A stretch of DNA of 64,000 bases, taken from the NCBI GenBank assembly GCA_963803125.1, contig CAWDLR010000003.1, positions 2,356,001-2,420,000 of the forward strand, read 5' to 3'. The stretch is from G963675935 sp963803125 (GTDB taxonomy: Bacteria; Planctomycetota; Planctomycetia; Pirellulales; Thermoguttaceae). The notes under the pieces are model-generated. The model had not been told where the DNA came from. It saw only the letters and a list, made by a program, of their open reading frames with translations, and did no database searches. A program made the translations under genes and the position numbers. Positions 1-8,400 of the stretch are shown here, piece after piece; the first letter of the stretch is position 1; each line of letters starts with the position of its first letter.

Positions 1-48
1 CACGGCCTCTTGGGCTTTGAGCGTGAGTTTGTCGAAACGAAATGCCAT
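1..48 (-). CDS. clpB: ClpB chaperone, N-terminal 16 codons only
   Basis: The frame starts at 48 and runs off the left edge. The 16 visible residues read MAFRFDKLTLKAQEAV, the typical start of the Clp N domain of ClpB, the ATP-driven disaggregase that works with DnaK in the cytoplasm. An AGGAG lies at 56-60, seven bases before the ATG, which fixes the start. Only the first helix is visible, so a ClpA/ClpC-type relative is possible, but the wording fits ClpB best. Confidence 0.75.
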   Translation of the reverse strand, partial: MAFRFDKLTLKAQEAV

Positions 49-112
49 TCCAGAACTCCTGAATTCAGAGGCGTGATTTCACGCGGGGTCCGCCGTCTTT
101 GTCTGTCTACGG

Positions 113-763
113 TCAGTACTTTTTCCATTCCCGATTCGGATCGACAAGGCGCAATTGGGCATCGAGAACGTCAACTGCGTCTTGATTGAACTCATCGGCT
201 TCTTTCTGGAGTCCCACGCTCTCAGATAGGAACGGAAGACGCGACTGAAGCCAACCGCTCCATTGGTACGTGGGTCGATGCACCGCGAATCGCTTAGAAA
301 GAACCCCCGAGACCATCACTCCAGCGAAATAATCACCCACCTTCGCATCCGGCGGAGCAGGCGGTGGCGTTCGCGCGATATGGTCGCTCTTCTTGCACCG
401 GAATGCGAGTCGCCCGCTGTCTGGCCCGGCGAATAACTTTGACAAACGGCCGTAGCGTTGGATTGCCGCCTTCTTGTATTGTTGCAGAAAGTCGCTGGAG
501 TTTAGGCGAGCGGATAGTTCTTCGCAACTCAGATGGTGACCATTGTCCTGATCTGCGCTGGTCCAAATTCGGTAGACGTATGTCTCTCCGGTAACAGAGA
601 CATGAACTGAAAGGAATAGATCCACCCAACTCGGATCGACCGATTCGACCTCAATTCGCGGCCGATCCCAGTACGCATAGATAATCATACCGAGCAGGCA
701 AACGCAGCCTGCGGCGAGAACGCTTGCCAAAACCCGCCGGGGGCTGCGAAGGAACCGCCACAT
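113..763 (-). CDS. Hypothetical protein with one N-terminal membrane segment
   Basis: A 216-residue protein of unknown function. After a basic start (MWRFLRSPRR) comes one hydrophobic segment at about residues 11-30, then a soluble domain, so it is probably anchored with its C-terminal part outside the cytoplasm. A 36-residue longer frame exists, but the ATG at 763 is preceded by GAAAGGACG at suitable distance and puts the basic residues directly before the membrane segment. It lies 13 bases after the small gene at 777-971 and may be cotranscribed with it. No domain recognised. Confidence 0.6.
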   Translation of the reverse strand: MWRFLRSPRRVLASVLAAGCVCLLGMIIYAYWDRPRIEVESVDPSWVDLFLSVHVSVTGETYVYRIWTSADQDNGHHLSCEELSARLNSSDFLQQYKKAAIQRYGRLSKLFAGPDSGRLAFRCKKSDHIARTPPPAPPDAKVGDYFAGVMVSGVLSKRFAVHRPTYQWSGWLQSRLPFLSESVGLQKEADEFNQDAVDVLDAQLRLVDPNREWKKY

Positions 764-776
764 GTTTGCGTCCTTT

Positions 777-971
777 CTATTTGTCGAGGGGCTCATCGGC
801 CGCGCTTGCGTGGGCGGGAGGCAGTTGATCGGCCGGAATGCGGCGAACGGCGCCGTTTTCCCAGACGACAACGACGCCGTGTGTCCGCCTAGCCTCTTCG
901 ACGACGCCCCTCACCGCTTCCCGCAGGGCGGTTTCCGCACGTTGCCCGAGAGATTCTTCTTGGTCGTCCAT
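777..971 (-). CDS. Small acidic protein beside the zeta-like toxin gene, possible antitoxin partner
   Basis: A 64-residue protein beginning MDDQEESLGQ, with a predicted helix and a C-terminal stretch VVVWENGAVRRIPADQLPP. From memory of the family, small proteins ending in a similar pattern (V-W-x-x-G-x-V-x-x-I-P-A-D) often sit beside zeta-like P-loop kinases; this is recall, not a search. It starts 21 bases after the end of the truncated zeta-like gene. A longer start at 989 would overlap that gene. An antitoxin or regulator role is inferred only from position and size. Confidence 0.5.
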   Translation of the reverse strand: MDDQEESLGQRAETALREAVRGVVEEARRTHGVVVVWENGAVRRIPADQLPPAHASAADEPLDK

Positions 972-992
972 CGCTGCTTCTCCTCTCACGTG

Positions 993-1337
993 TCAGAGTC
1001 CGGCAAGATTCGTTTGTAAAGGCATCCATCCAACACGGCAATCCCCGCGCGGTCGCAGCGGGCGACCATCGCCGACTGTGTGGATGTATGCCCTTCCCGC
1101 CAGAGTCGTTTCAAACCCGAAATCCCGCCGCTGCGAAATCAATTCTCTCATTCGGGACAAGAGCACGCGCCCGGCCGAAATTGCCACGGCGTCAGGATCG
1201 AAGGGGGAGATGCCGGCGGCGACCAGATCAGCGTTGAGGAATTCTCGACAATCCGTGTACTTGGGCAAGAAGTCCTTGGCGAAGGTCGTCTTGCCCGCCC
1301 CGTTTGGCCCGGCGATGATGTAGGCATGTGCGTCCAT
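993..1337 (-). pseudogene. Zeta-toxin-like P-loop kinase, C-terminally truncated
   Basis: The N-terminal 90 or so residues are a clear zeta-toxin/AAA-type kinase: Walker A GPNGAGKTT at residues 10-18, then NADLVAAGISPF and FGFETTLAGR, the conserved substrate-loop motif. Zeta toxins phosphorylate UDP-N-acetylglucosamine or related substrates and normally have roughly 190-280 residues. This frame stops at 114, and the last 23 residues (from GDGRPL on) do not resemble the family. A second frame across the same DNA reads MVARCDRAGIAVLDGCLYKR up to about 994, which looks like the end of another protein, so an internal deletion joining two genes is more likely than a simple frameshift. Probably inactive. 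Confidence 0.65.
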
Positions 1338-1400
1338 CGTGCTCACCGCTGCCTGTTCTGGCCCGTGCGCTGCGGAAGATCGCCAAACTCCTCCCGGCAA

Positions 1401-1679
1401 TTATACCGCGTGTTTGCCGGGCCACGTCGCCAGTAGTTTCTCGTATTCGTCGTGGCTGCCGACCCAGAACCAGAAGAAGACGTCCCCTTCCAAAAGGGCG
1501 ATGGCCCGATAACCGCCGCCGATTCTGATCGACCAGACCTGGCCGACTTTCTTGAAGCAAAGCGAGGGGTGACGCGGGTTCTTCTTCCAGAGCCGATAGG
1601 CGTTTCCGGCGCGCTCTCGCGTTTCGGGCGAGAGGCGGTAGTAGCGTTCCCAGAAATCAGGCGTCGTCGAGGACTTCAT
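1401..1679 (-). CDS. RelE/ParE-family toxin-like protein
   Basis: A 92-residue protein with the length and pattern of RelE/ParE-superfamily mRNA interferases or gyrase poisons: an N-terminal two-helix part (FWERYYRLSPETRERA), then beta strands with VWSIRIGGGYRAIALLEGD and a C-terminal FFWFWVGSHDEYEKLL. The motif R-x-G-x-x-Y-R-A is characteristic. It overlaps the upstream antitoxin-like gene by 23 bases, the usual translational coupling of type II toxin-antitoxin pairs. The exact target cannot be read from the sequence. Confidence 0.75.
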   Translation of the reverse strand: MKSSTTPDFWERYYRLSPETRERAGNAYRLWKKNPRHPSLCFKKVGQVWSIRIGGGYRAIALLEGDVFFWFWVGSHDEYEKLLATWPGKHAV

Positions 1680-1893
1680 CGAGCGGCTTCGTCCTGCCTG
1701 CGGCGATGTCCTTGCGGGCCCGGTCGATCAGTTCCTGCAAGCGGCCGCCGGGCTGGCTGTCGCGCTCCATCGCTGTGTCCCATTCGTCCGACTGTTGGAG
1801 TTCGTACTCCGCCAGCCAGGCCAACAACTCCTCTCGCTGTGCCTTGGGCAGCAGTTTTACTTCGTCAACGATCCTCTCAACGCCGGCGGTCAT
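1657..1893 (-). CDS. Putative antitoxin of the RelE/ParE-like pair
   Basis: A 78-residue protein with a helical N-terminal half (MTAGVERIVDEVKLLPKAQR) and a C-terminal arm ending AGRTKPLDEVLDDA. This arrangement, an EVKxLPxxxRxELxxWL helix followed by a short extended tail, is common in addiction-module antitoxins paired with RelE/ParE toxins. It lies directly upstream of and overlaps the toxin gene. It probably binds and neutralises that toxin and represses the operon; the DNA-binding role is inferred. Confidence 0.65.
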   Translation of the reverse strand: MTAGVERIVDEVKLLPKAQREELLAWLAEYELQQSDEWDTAMERDSQPGGRLQELIDRARKDIAAGRTKPLDEVLDDA

Positions 1894-1909
1894 AATGCCT
1901 CAATCCGCG

Positions 1910-1999
1910 TAGGTTATGCTTCAGCATAACAGACTGGTTCTTGTTATGCTAAAGCATAACCTACGGCTGGTTCTTGTTATGCTAAAGCATAACCTACGG
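1910..1999. repeat. Tandem 33-bp repeat with internal 18-bp palindromes
   Basis: Two identical 33-bp units (1934-1966 and 1967-1999) begin CTGGTTCTT and contain the palindrome GTTATGCTWWAGCATAAC. A third, partial and slightly different copy of the palindrome precedes them at 1911-1930. They fill the space between the antitoxin gene start and the end of coaC. Three consecutive hairpins upstream of the toxin-antitoxin operon could be operator sites, but the same motif could also be a dispersed repeat. Confidence 0.85.
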
Positions 2000-2010
2000 C
2001 ATCAATCGTA

Positions 2011-2544
2011 TCAGACAGGGAGTCTTGCGGCAATCGCCTGGAAGATCGTATCGGGTTCGGCCATGCGTCCCGGGCCGTACATGCCGCAACTGAGATGGCC
2101 TTCGCCGGGGTCGATCAATTGAACGCCGTCGGCGCGGAGTTGGGCGAGATTGCGTTGCACGGCGGGCTTTTGCCACATGACGGTGTTCATTGCCGGGGCC
2201 ATCAACACCGGGCCGTCGAAGGCCAGAAGGACCGTGCTGAGCAGATCGTCGGCCAGGCCACAGGCGGCCTTGGCGACGATGTTGGCCGTGGCGGGGGCGA
2301 TGCAGAGCAGCTCCGCCCGTTGGGCGGCTTCGATGTGCGGATGGGCGCCGCGGCCGAAAACGTGCAACTCGACCGGCCGGCCGGTCAGGGCCTCGAACGT
2401 CTTTGGCCCAACCAGCCGCGTGGCCGAGCGGGTCATGACGACCGTCACTCCGGCCCCGGCCTGCACCAGTTGGCTCACCAAGGCCGCGGTCTTGTAGGCC
2501 GCGATCCCCCCGGTGACGCCGATAAGCAACTCGCGTCCTGTCAT
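2011..2544 (-). CDS. coaC: Phosphopantothenoylcysteine decarboxylase (CoaC)
   Basis: A 177-residue flavoprotein of the HFCD family. It decarboxylates 4'-phosphopantothenoylcysteine to phosphopantetheine in coenzyme A synthesis. Visible motifs are the FMN-binding start IGVTGGIAAYKTA, the catalytic His in HIEAAQRAELL, the PAMNTVMW motif and the C-terminal flap CGMYGPGRM with its Cys. The length covers only the decarboxylase half of bifunctional CoaBC, so phosphopantothenate-cysteine ligase must be encoded elsewhere. The start overlaps the end of rpoZ by four bases, consistent with an operon. Confidence 0.93.
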   Translation of the reverse strand: MTGRELLIGVTGGIAAYKTAALVSQLVQAGAGVTVVMTRSATRLVGPKTFEALTGRPVELHVFGRGAHPHIEAAQRAELLCIAPATANIVAKAACGLADDLLSTVLLAFDGPVLMAPAMNTVMWQKPAVQRNLAQLRADGVQLIDPGEGHLSCGMYGPGRMAEPDTIFQAIAARLPV

Positions 2545-2801
2545 ACGTCGCGGATGTCGAAATCCAACGCCCCGGGCGGTTGAGTCCCCGGTGCCACTTG
2601 CACGTTCAATTCGGTGTCGAGGAATATCTTGTCTTGCAGGATCTCGTTGATGACGATCTGCATTCGATTGTCGTTCTTCGGATCGACCAGCGGACGCGAG
2701 CCGGCGTTGAGTTGCACCATACGCTTTTGGATGAGCGTCGACAGCTTGAACCGGCCCCCGACCTTCTTGATGATCTCTTCTTCCCGCAGTTCTTCAATCA
2801 T
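2541..2801 (-). CDS. rpoZ: RNA polymerase omega subunit
   Basis: An 86-residue small protein with the omega pattern: EEEIIKKVGGRFKLSTLIQKR at the N-terminus (two helices contacting the beta' C-terminal tail) followed by a NAGSRPLV motif. Omega helps beta' folding and polymerase assembly. It lies between yicC and coaC, the place where rpoZ is found in many bacteria (yicC-gmk-rpoZ-coaBC). The start codon overlaps the stop of the gmk remnant. Confidence 0.9.
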   Translation of the reverse strand: MIEELREEEIIKKVGGRFKLSTLIQKRMVQLNAGSRPLVDPKNDNRMQIVINEILQDKIFLDTELNVQVAPGTQPPGALDFDIRDV

Positions 2802-2871
2802 GTCGAGTTCTCTCCCATTCTCTAGTCGGAATTTCGTAAATCGCGCGGACCGCCCGGTTCATGTCGTCGTT
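2794..2871 (-). pseudogene. gmk: C-terminal remnant of guanylate kinase (gmk)
   Basis: On the minus strand, between yicC and rpoZ, an open stretch reads NDDMNRAVRAIYEI followed by about eleven charged residues and a stop that overlaps the rpoZ start. NDD-x-x-x-A-V is the typical last motif of guanylate kinase (GMP to GDP). The normal gene has about 200 codons; only 25 remain and no kinase P-loop lies upstream, because yicC ends at 2911. So the slot is right but most of the gene is gone. Either a deletion has occurred with another gmk elsewhere, or the assembly has lost about 0.5 kb. Confidence 0.6.
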
Positions 2872-2910
2872 GCCGCCAGTCTGCCTGAGTCTGCCATGGT
2901 TGGCAAGCGA

Positions 2911-3822
2911 TCACTCGATGTTCTGGATCATTTCCCGGATGCGTTCCACCGCAGTTTTGATCTCGATGACGTGCCGGGCGATTTCCACGTCGTTGGCCTT
3001 CGACCCGATCGTGTTCGCCTCGCGGAACATCTCCTGGGTGAGGAAGTCCAGCTTTCGGCCGGAGCTTTCCGGCAGTTCCATCGTCTGCTGAAACTGATCG
3101 AGGTGGCTGCGCAGGCGGACGATCTCCTCGGAGATGTCGCTGCGGTCGGTAAACAGGCCGACCTCGCGAATCACGTCGCTGGGCTCGAGGTGGGCGCCCA
3201 GGTCGGCCAATGTCCGTTTCAGCCGCTCCAAGAGCCGGTTACGGTAGTCTTCGACAACCAGCGGCGCTCGCTGCTCGATTTGTCCGAGGCTCTCGGCGAT
3301 CGCGCGGCAATTGGCGGTCAGATCGGCCGCCATCGCCCGGCCCTCGTCGCTGCGCATGCGGCCAAGATTTTGCAAAGCGGCGTTCATCGCGCCTTCGATC
3401 GCGGGCCAATCGGCCGCGGCGTCGACGGTCTCGGCCAGGCTGTCGTCGATCACGCCGGGCAACGGCAACAGCGCCTCCAACGAGGGCTCGACGCGCTGGC
3501 ACCGCCACTTGCCGCCGAGTTCGACGAGTTGCTGCCGGTAACGCTCGAGCACTTCGACGTTGATGCGGTAGTCGTCGGGGGAGCAGCGGCGATCGACGCG
3601 AATGTTCACCTGAATCGTGCCGCGATGAACCGCTTTGCGGACCACCGCTTCGACCAGAGCATCCAAGGAGGCGTAACCTTCGCCGGCGCGAACCGTCAGC
3701 TTGAAGAAGCGGTTGTTGATCGTGCGGACCTCGACCGCCACGGCCAAGCCGTCCTGCTGAAAGTGCGCCTCCCCGAAACCGGTCATGCTCTGCAACACGG
3801 CGGGCAACTCCAAAACGGTCAA
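2911..3822 (-). CDS. yicC: YicC family endoribonuclease
   Basis: A 303-residue protein with the diagnostic start SMTGFGEA at residues 12-19 and EVRTINNRFFKL soon after, then a coiled helical middle and the C-terminal block KLDFLTQEMFREANTIGSKA followed by NDVEIARHVIEIKTAVERIREM. YicC proteins are cytoplasmic oligomeric RNases of the YicC/YloC family. The start at 3822 gives a slightly long N-terminus; family members often begin just before SMTGFG. The gene is in line with tpiA and secG upstream and rpoZ and coaC downstream. Confidence 0.93.
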   Translation of the reverse strand: MTVLELPAVLQSMTGFGEAHFQQDGLAVAVEVRTINNRFFKLTVRAGEGYASLDALVEAVVRKAVHRGTIQVNIRVDRRCSPDDYRINVEVLERYRQQLVELGGKWRCQRVEPSLEALLPLPGVIDDSLAETVDAAADWPAIEGAMNAALQNLGRMRSDEGRAMAADLTANCRAIAESLGQIEQRAPLVVEDYRNRLLERLKRTLADLGAHLEPSDVIREVGLFTDRSDISEEIVRLRSHLDQFQQTMELPESSGRKLDFLTQEMFREANTIGSKANDVEIARHVIEIKTAVERIREMIQNIE

Positions 3823-3941
3823 ATCGCCGGGTGTGGTGACGCTCGGGCAACCGCGAGATCGCCGCGTCCTCGCCGAACGCTACGGACGCCGCCGCGTAGC
3901 CGCAGCGGCGAAACGGTCACGTTCGCCACGCACTGGCGCTC

Positions 3942-4323
3942 TTATTTCTGTGACGTCCTTGCCGGAGGGGGAATGGTCGCTCCTTTGCCGCCTTCAGCTT
4001 GCTTGCCGGGCGCGGCGGGGGCGGTGGCGCCGGGCTTTTCGTTTGCTGCGCTGCCGTAACTGCCGCCGGCCAGCGGTCCCTTGCCGCCGATGCCGAAAAC
4101 CTTCACGCAGATGATACAGAGGATGATCCAGAACGCGGCCACACCGACGGTGATTCGGGTGAACAGGTCGCCGGCTTTGGTGCCGAAGGCGCTTTTGGCC
4201 TCCCATGCCGCCGAACGCCCCCGCCAGGCCGCCGCCTTTGCCGCGCTGGATCAACACCAGCACAATCAGGAAGACAGCCGTCAGGAAGAGCAGAACCCCC
4301 AGCAAACCGGTGACAAAACCCAT
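3942..4323 (-). CDS. secG: Protein-export membrane protein SecG, with a +1 frameshift
   Basis: SecG is the small two-helix subunit of the SecYEG translocon. The first frame (from 4323) gives the first membrane helix and the SecG motif LVLIQRGKGGGLAGAFGGMG. The second helix (VAAFWIILCIICVKVFG) and a Pro/Ala-rich tail ending in TSQK are in the next frame, ending at 3942. Removing one A from the A4 run at 4193-4196 joins them as SAFGTKAGDLFTRIT, exactly the family pattern, and gives 126 residues. Since SecG is normally kept, a sequencing error in the homopolymer is likely; a real mutation or programmed shift cannot be excluded. It starts 17 bases after tpiA. Confidence 0.88.
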
Positions 4324-4340
4324 AATCCTCTATCCTTCGT

Positions 4341-5096
4341 TCAAAGGGCTCCCGCGGCGATGCCCAGGAATTGATCGACTTTTAAGCTCGCGCCGCCGAC
4401 CAGCGCCCCATCGACGTCGAGTTGCTTGAGCAGCTCTGCGGCGTTCTCCGGCTTGACGCTGCCGCCGTACTGGAGCCGCACTGCGTCGGCAATCAAGTTA
4501 TTATAGCGTTCGCCAATAATCTTGCGAAGGGCGAGATGGACCTCCTCCGCCTGTTGGGGGGTAGCGACTTTGCCCGTTCCGATCGCCCAGACCGGTTCGT
4601 AGGCGATGACCATCGTGGCCATCAACTCGGCCGAAAGCCCCGCCAGGGAGCGGTCGAACTGGGTTTGGATCACCGCCAGCGTCTGGCCGGCCTCGCGCTG
4701 GGCGAGCAACTCGCCCACGCAGACAATCGGGGTCAGCCCGGCGGCCAGGGCGGCGTGGAGCTTCTTGTTCACCGCGGCGTCGGTCTCGCCCAGGATGTGC
4801 CGCCGCTCGCTGTGACCGAGAATCACGTACTTGCAGCCGAGGTCGCGGAGCATGGCGGCGCTCAGTTCGCCGGTGAAGGCCCCGTCCTTCTCGTGATACA
4901 TGTTTTGCGCGCCCAGGGCGACCTTCGAGCCGGCGATCGCCCGGCCCACGGCGTCGAGATAGCAGCTTGGGGGACAAACGGCCAGGTCGACGCCCTCCAG
5001 CGTTTCGGCCTGTTTTGCCACTCCTTCGGCCAGGGCGACGGCCGAGGCTCGATTTGTGTTCATCTTCCAGTTGCCGGCAATAAACGGACGACGCAT
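4341..5096 (-). CDS. tpiA: Triosephosphate isomerase
   Basis: A 251-residue TIM-barrel enzyme of glycolysis that interconverts dihydroxyacetone phosphate and glyceraldehyde 3-phosphate. Visible active-site elements are FIAGNWKMN (Lys), GHSERR (electrophilic His), AYEPVWAIGTG (catalytic Glu and start of the flexible loop) and LQYGGSVKPENA with GALVGGASL for phosphate binding. Full length for the family. It is the first gene of the tpiA-secG-yicC-rpoZ-coaC group. Confidence 0.97.
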   Translation of the reverse strand: MRRPFIAGNWKMNTNRASAVALAEGVAKQAETLEGVDLAVCPPSCYLDAVGRAIAGSKVALGAQNMYHEKDGAFTGELSAAMLRDLGCKYVILGHSERRHILGETDAAVNKKLHAALAAGLTPIVCVGELLAQREAGQTLAVIQTQFDRSLAGLSAELMATMVIAYEPVWAIGTGKVATPQQAEEVHLALRKIIGERYNNLIADAVRLQYGGSVKPENAAELLKQLDVDGALVGGASLKVDQFLGIAAGAL

Positions 5097-5234
5097 CGAC
5101 GGTGCTCCTCACTGCATGTAACGGGAAATCGCGACATCGGCGAGTTGGATCACTGAATATCGGAAACTCTTGATATTAGCACCGTGGAGGGGGGAAGACA
5201 AGGGGCCGCCCAGCACCGATCAGTTTTTCAATTT

Positions 5235-5293
5235 ACGTGGCACGGGCATCCTGCCCGTGGCCAAAAAACACGGGCAGGATGCCCGTGCCACGT
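5235..5293. repeat. Perfect 25-bp inverted repeat between divergent genes
   Basis: Arms at 5235-5259 and 5269-5293 match over all 25 bases with a 9-base loop containing A6. Each arm itself contains the palindrome CACGGGCATCCTGCCCGTG. It lies in the 360-base space between the divergent starts of tpiA and the GH38 gene, so it is not at the end of either gene and is unlikely to be a terminator. Apart from the GH38 ribosome binding site, I see nothing else supportable in 5097-5456. Confidence 0.9.
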
Positions 5294-5456
5294 CAGACAT
5301 CGTTACCCAACCTGAATAACTGATGGCCCTTGGCCACCGCCCGCGTATTCTCAGGCTGGCGGCACTGTGGTAAGATGCGTGACGGCCACGGGCTGCGAAA
5401 TCTGCGGCTCCGAGCCCCCTTCCCGCCCCCCGCCACTCCTTGCTGGAGGAAAGAAA

Positions 5457-8400
5457 ATGCCGCGAAGATCTGCCCTGGCGCTTCCGACTGTTCTCCTTCC
5501 ATTCGTTCTTTTCTGCTCGCTCGCATCGGCCGAAGAGAGCAGGCTCCTTTGGCAGATCGGCGTCCGCGACAACAACACGGCGGAGTTCGCTCTCGGGCCC
5601 AAGGACTACGCGCAGTTCAGCGACGATCCGCTGTTCGTCGTTGGGGTCTCCAATGCGAAGCAGGATTGGCCCTACGTGCAACCGGGCCCGGCCGACGCCT
5701 GGGCAGGGGCTCGCCGGCACACTTTCACGATCTGCTTCGGATTGAAAGAGAAGCCGACCGCGGCCTGCCGCCTGCGGATCAACTTGGCCGACACGCAAGG
5801 TCAGGTGCCGCCGACGTTACGAATCGCCGTGAACGGGCGGCGCGTTGCCGACAAGAGGATGCCGCGCGGCGGCGGCGACACGTCGATCAACGGCGACCTG
5901 TCGCAGGCCCGAAGACGCCGATTTGCCGTCCGTATCGACCCCGCCCTGTTGAAGGAGGGCGCAAACGAGATCGCGATTACGACGCTGTCCGGCAGTTGGG
6001 TGCTTTACGATTGGCTTGGCTTCGATGCGCCCGAAGGGACGGAGTTGGCGCCGTTGGACTCTTCCTATCAGACCCGTGTGAACAGTATCGAAACCCCGCC
6101 GGTGCTGCTGAAGCGCGACGGCAAGCTGTACCAGCCGGTGCGATTGACGGTTCGCCACGCCGGCGATCCGATCGAAGCGACCGTGACTGTCACCGGCGCC
6201 GAACCGGTGACCGCGACCATCAAGCGGGGAACGCAGCAGATCGAAATCGTGGTACCCGCCGTTCAGAAGGAGACGCAAGTTGCCGCGGCGCTGAAAACGG
6301 CCGGCGGGGTGACGTGCGAGCGGCCAATCACGCTCAAGCCCGTGCGAAAATGGGTTCTGTATCTTCTGCCGCATTCGCACGTCGATATCGGCTACACGCA
6401 ATTGCAGGCCGACGTGGAGAAGAAGCAGTGGTCGAACATCGACATGGCATTGGACCTGATTCGCAAATCGGCCGATTATCCGCGCGAGGCCCGATTCAAG
6501 TGGAACGCCGAAGTGCTTTGGGCGATGGACGCCTACCTGCACAAAGCCCCGCCGGAAAAGCAGCAGCGATTGGTCGAGGCGATCCGCGCCGGCGACGTGG
6601 AACTCGACGCGCTGTACGGCAACGAGTTGACCGGACTGTGCCGGCCAGAAGAACTGCTGCGGCTGATGCAGTGGGGCGACCGCCTCGGCCGCCGCTGCGG
6701 CGTGAAGGTCAACTCCGCCATGATCAGCGACGTGCCGGGCTACACCTGGGGAATCATCCCCGCCATGGTCCAGGCCGGCGTCAAGTACTTCTCCATCGGC
6801 CCGAACTACGCCGACCGCAAGGGGCTGACCATGTCCACGTGGACCGATAAACCGTTCTATTGGCTTGCCCCCGACGGCGAGCACAAGGTGCTATGTTGGG
6901 TGCCGTTCATGGGCTACGCGCTTGGCCATCTGGGACGGCCGCCCGATCAGGTGTTGGCCGAGCGGTTACCGCAACTCGAGAAGATGGGCTATCCCTACGA
7001 CATCGTCTATTTTCGCTGGAACGTCGGCGGCGACAACGGCCATCCCGACGCCGGGCTCTCCGACCTGGTGAAGCACTGGAACGCCAAGTACGAATATCCG
7101 AAGATGGTGATTTCGACCACGAGCAGGCTGTTCGCCGAGTTTGAACGGCGCTATGGCGACAAGATTCCCAAGTTCCGCGGCGATTTCACGCCCTACTGGG
7201 AAGACGGAGCGGCCTCGTCGGCCCGCGAAACCTCCCTGAACCGCACCGCCGCCGAGCGGCTGGTGCAGGCCGAAACGCTCTGGTCGATGCTCAACCCCGG
7301 CCGCTATCCCGACGAGCGTTTCTCCGCCGCGTGGCGCAATGCGGTTCTCTACGACGAGCACACTTGGGGCGCGTACAACAGCATCGACGAGCCCGACGCG
7401 CCGTTCGTCAAGGAGCAATGGAAAGTCAAGCAGGCGTATGCGCTCGACGCCGACGCGCAATCGCGCGAGTTGCTCGCGGCGGCGACGGCGGGAAACGGCG
7501 ATGGCAAACCGGCCGCGGCGGCCGTCGATGTCTTCAATACCTCCTGCTGGCCGCGAACCGATCTGGTCATCCTCTCGAAGGAGCAGAGCGCCGCGGGCGA
7601 CGTGGTGATCGATAAGAGCCGTCAGCCCGTCCCTTCGCAGCGTCTTTCCACCGGCGAACTGGCTTTCCTCGCGAAGGACGTCCCGGCGCTCGCCAGCCGC
7701 CGCTTCTGGATTACCGCCGGCAAAGCGGCGAACGAAGGCAGCGCACGTGCTGACGGAACATCGCTTCGCAGTCCGGCCGTCGCGGTGCAACTCGATCCCG
7801 TCTCGGGCGCCGTCAGCAGCCTGCGCGATCCGGCCATCGACGCAGAACTCTGCGACGCGAAGTCCGGCATCGGCCTGAACCGCTACTACTACGTTCTTGG
7901 CAGTGACGTGAAGGGGGCACGGCAATCCGGCCCGGCGAAGATCACCGTCAAGGAACGGGGCCCGCTGGTGGCCTCCTTGCTGGTCGAGTCCGACGCCCCG
8001 GGCTGCGCGAAATTCAGCCGCGAGTTCCGCGTGGTTGACGGCCTCGACCGCGCCGACATCATCAACGTGCTCGACAAAAAGGCCGTGCGCGAGAAAGAGG
8101 GCGTTCACCTCGGCTTCGCCTTCAACGTGCCCGGCTGCACAACGCGAATGGACATCCCCTGGACGGTCATTCGGCCTGAGCTCGATCAATTGCCCGGCGC
8201 GTGCAAGAACTGGTTTACCGTGGGCCGTTGGGTCGATGTCTCCAACCAGGACTACGGCGTGACCTTGGCGACGCTGGACGCCCCGCTGGTCGAAGTGGGG
8301 GCAATCACCGCCAACCTGATCGGGTCGCAAATCGATCCGAACGGCTGGATCCACAAGACGGGGTCCTCGCCGCTTCTCTATTCCTGGGTGATGAACAACC

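Noticed and set aside
993..1100. Simple frameshift in the zeta-like gene
   Set aside because: Neither other frame gives the missing 100 residues of a zeta toxin; the alternative frame gives only an unrelated 27-residue end. Deletion fits better.
1934..1999. Could the 33-bp repeat be a CRISPR or plasmid iteron?
   Set aside because: No spacers, only two full copies, and no replication gene nearby.
4193..4196. Programmed ribosomal frameshift in secG
   Set aside because: The site has an A4 run but no clear stimulatory structure or slippery heptamer, and five similar single-base shifts occur in unrelated genes of this window.
5235..5293. Intrinsic terminator
   Set aside because: It lies between two divergent gene starts, and the A/T run is in the loop rather than after the stem.
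5367..5456. Upstream start for the GH38 gene
   Set aside because: It would put 30 polar residues before a good signal peptide; GGAGGA supports 5457.
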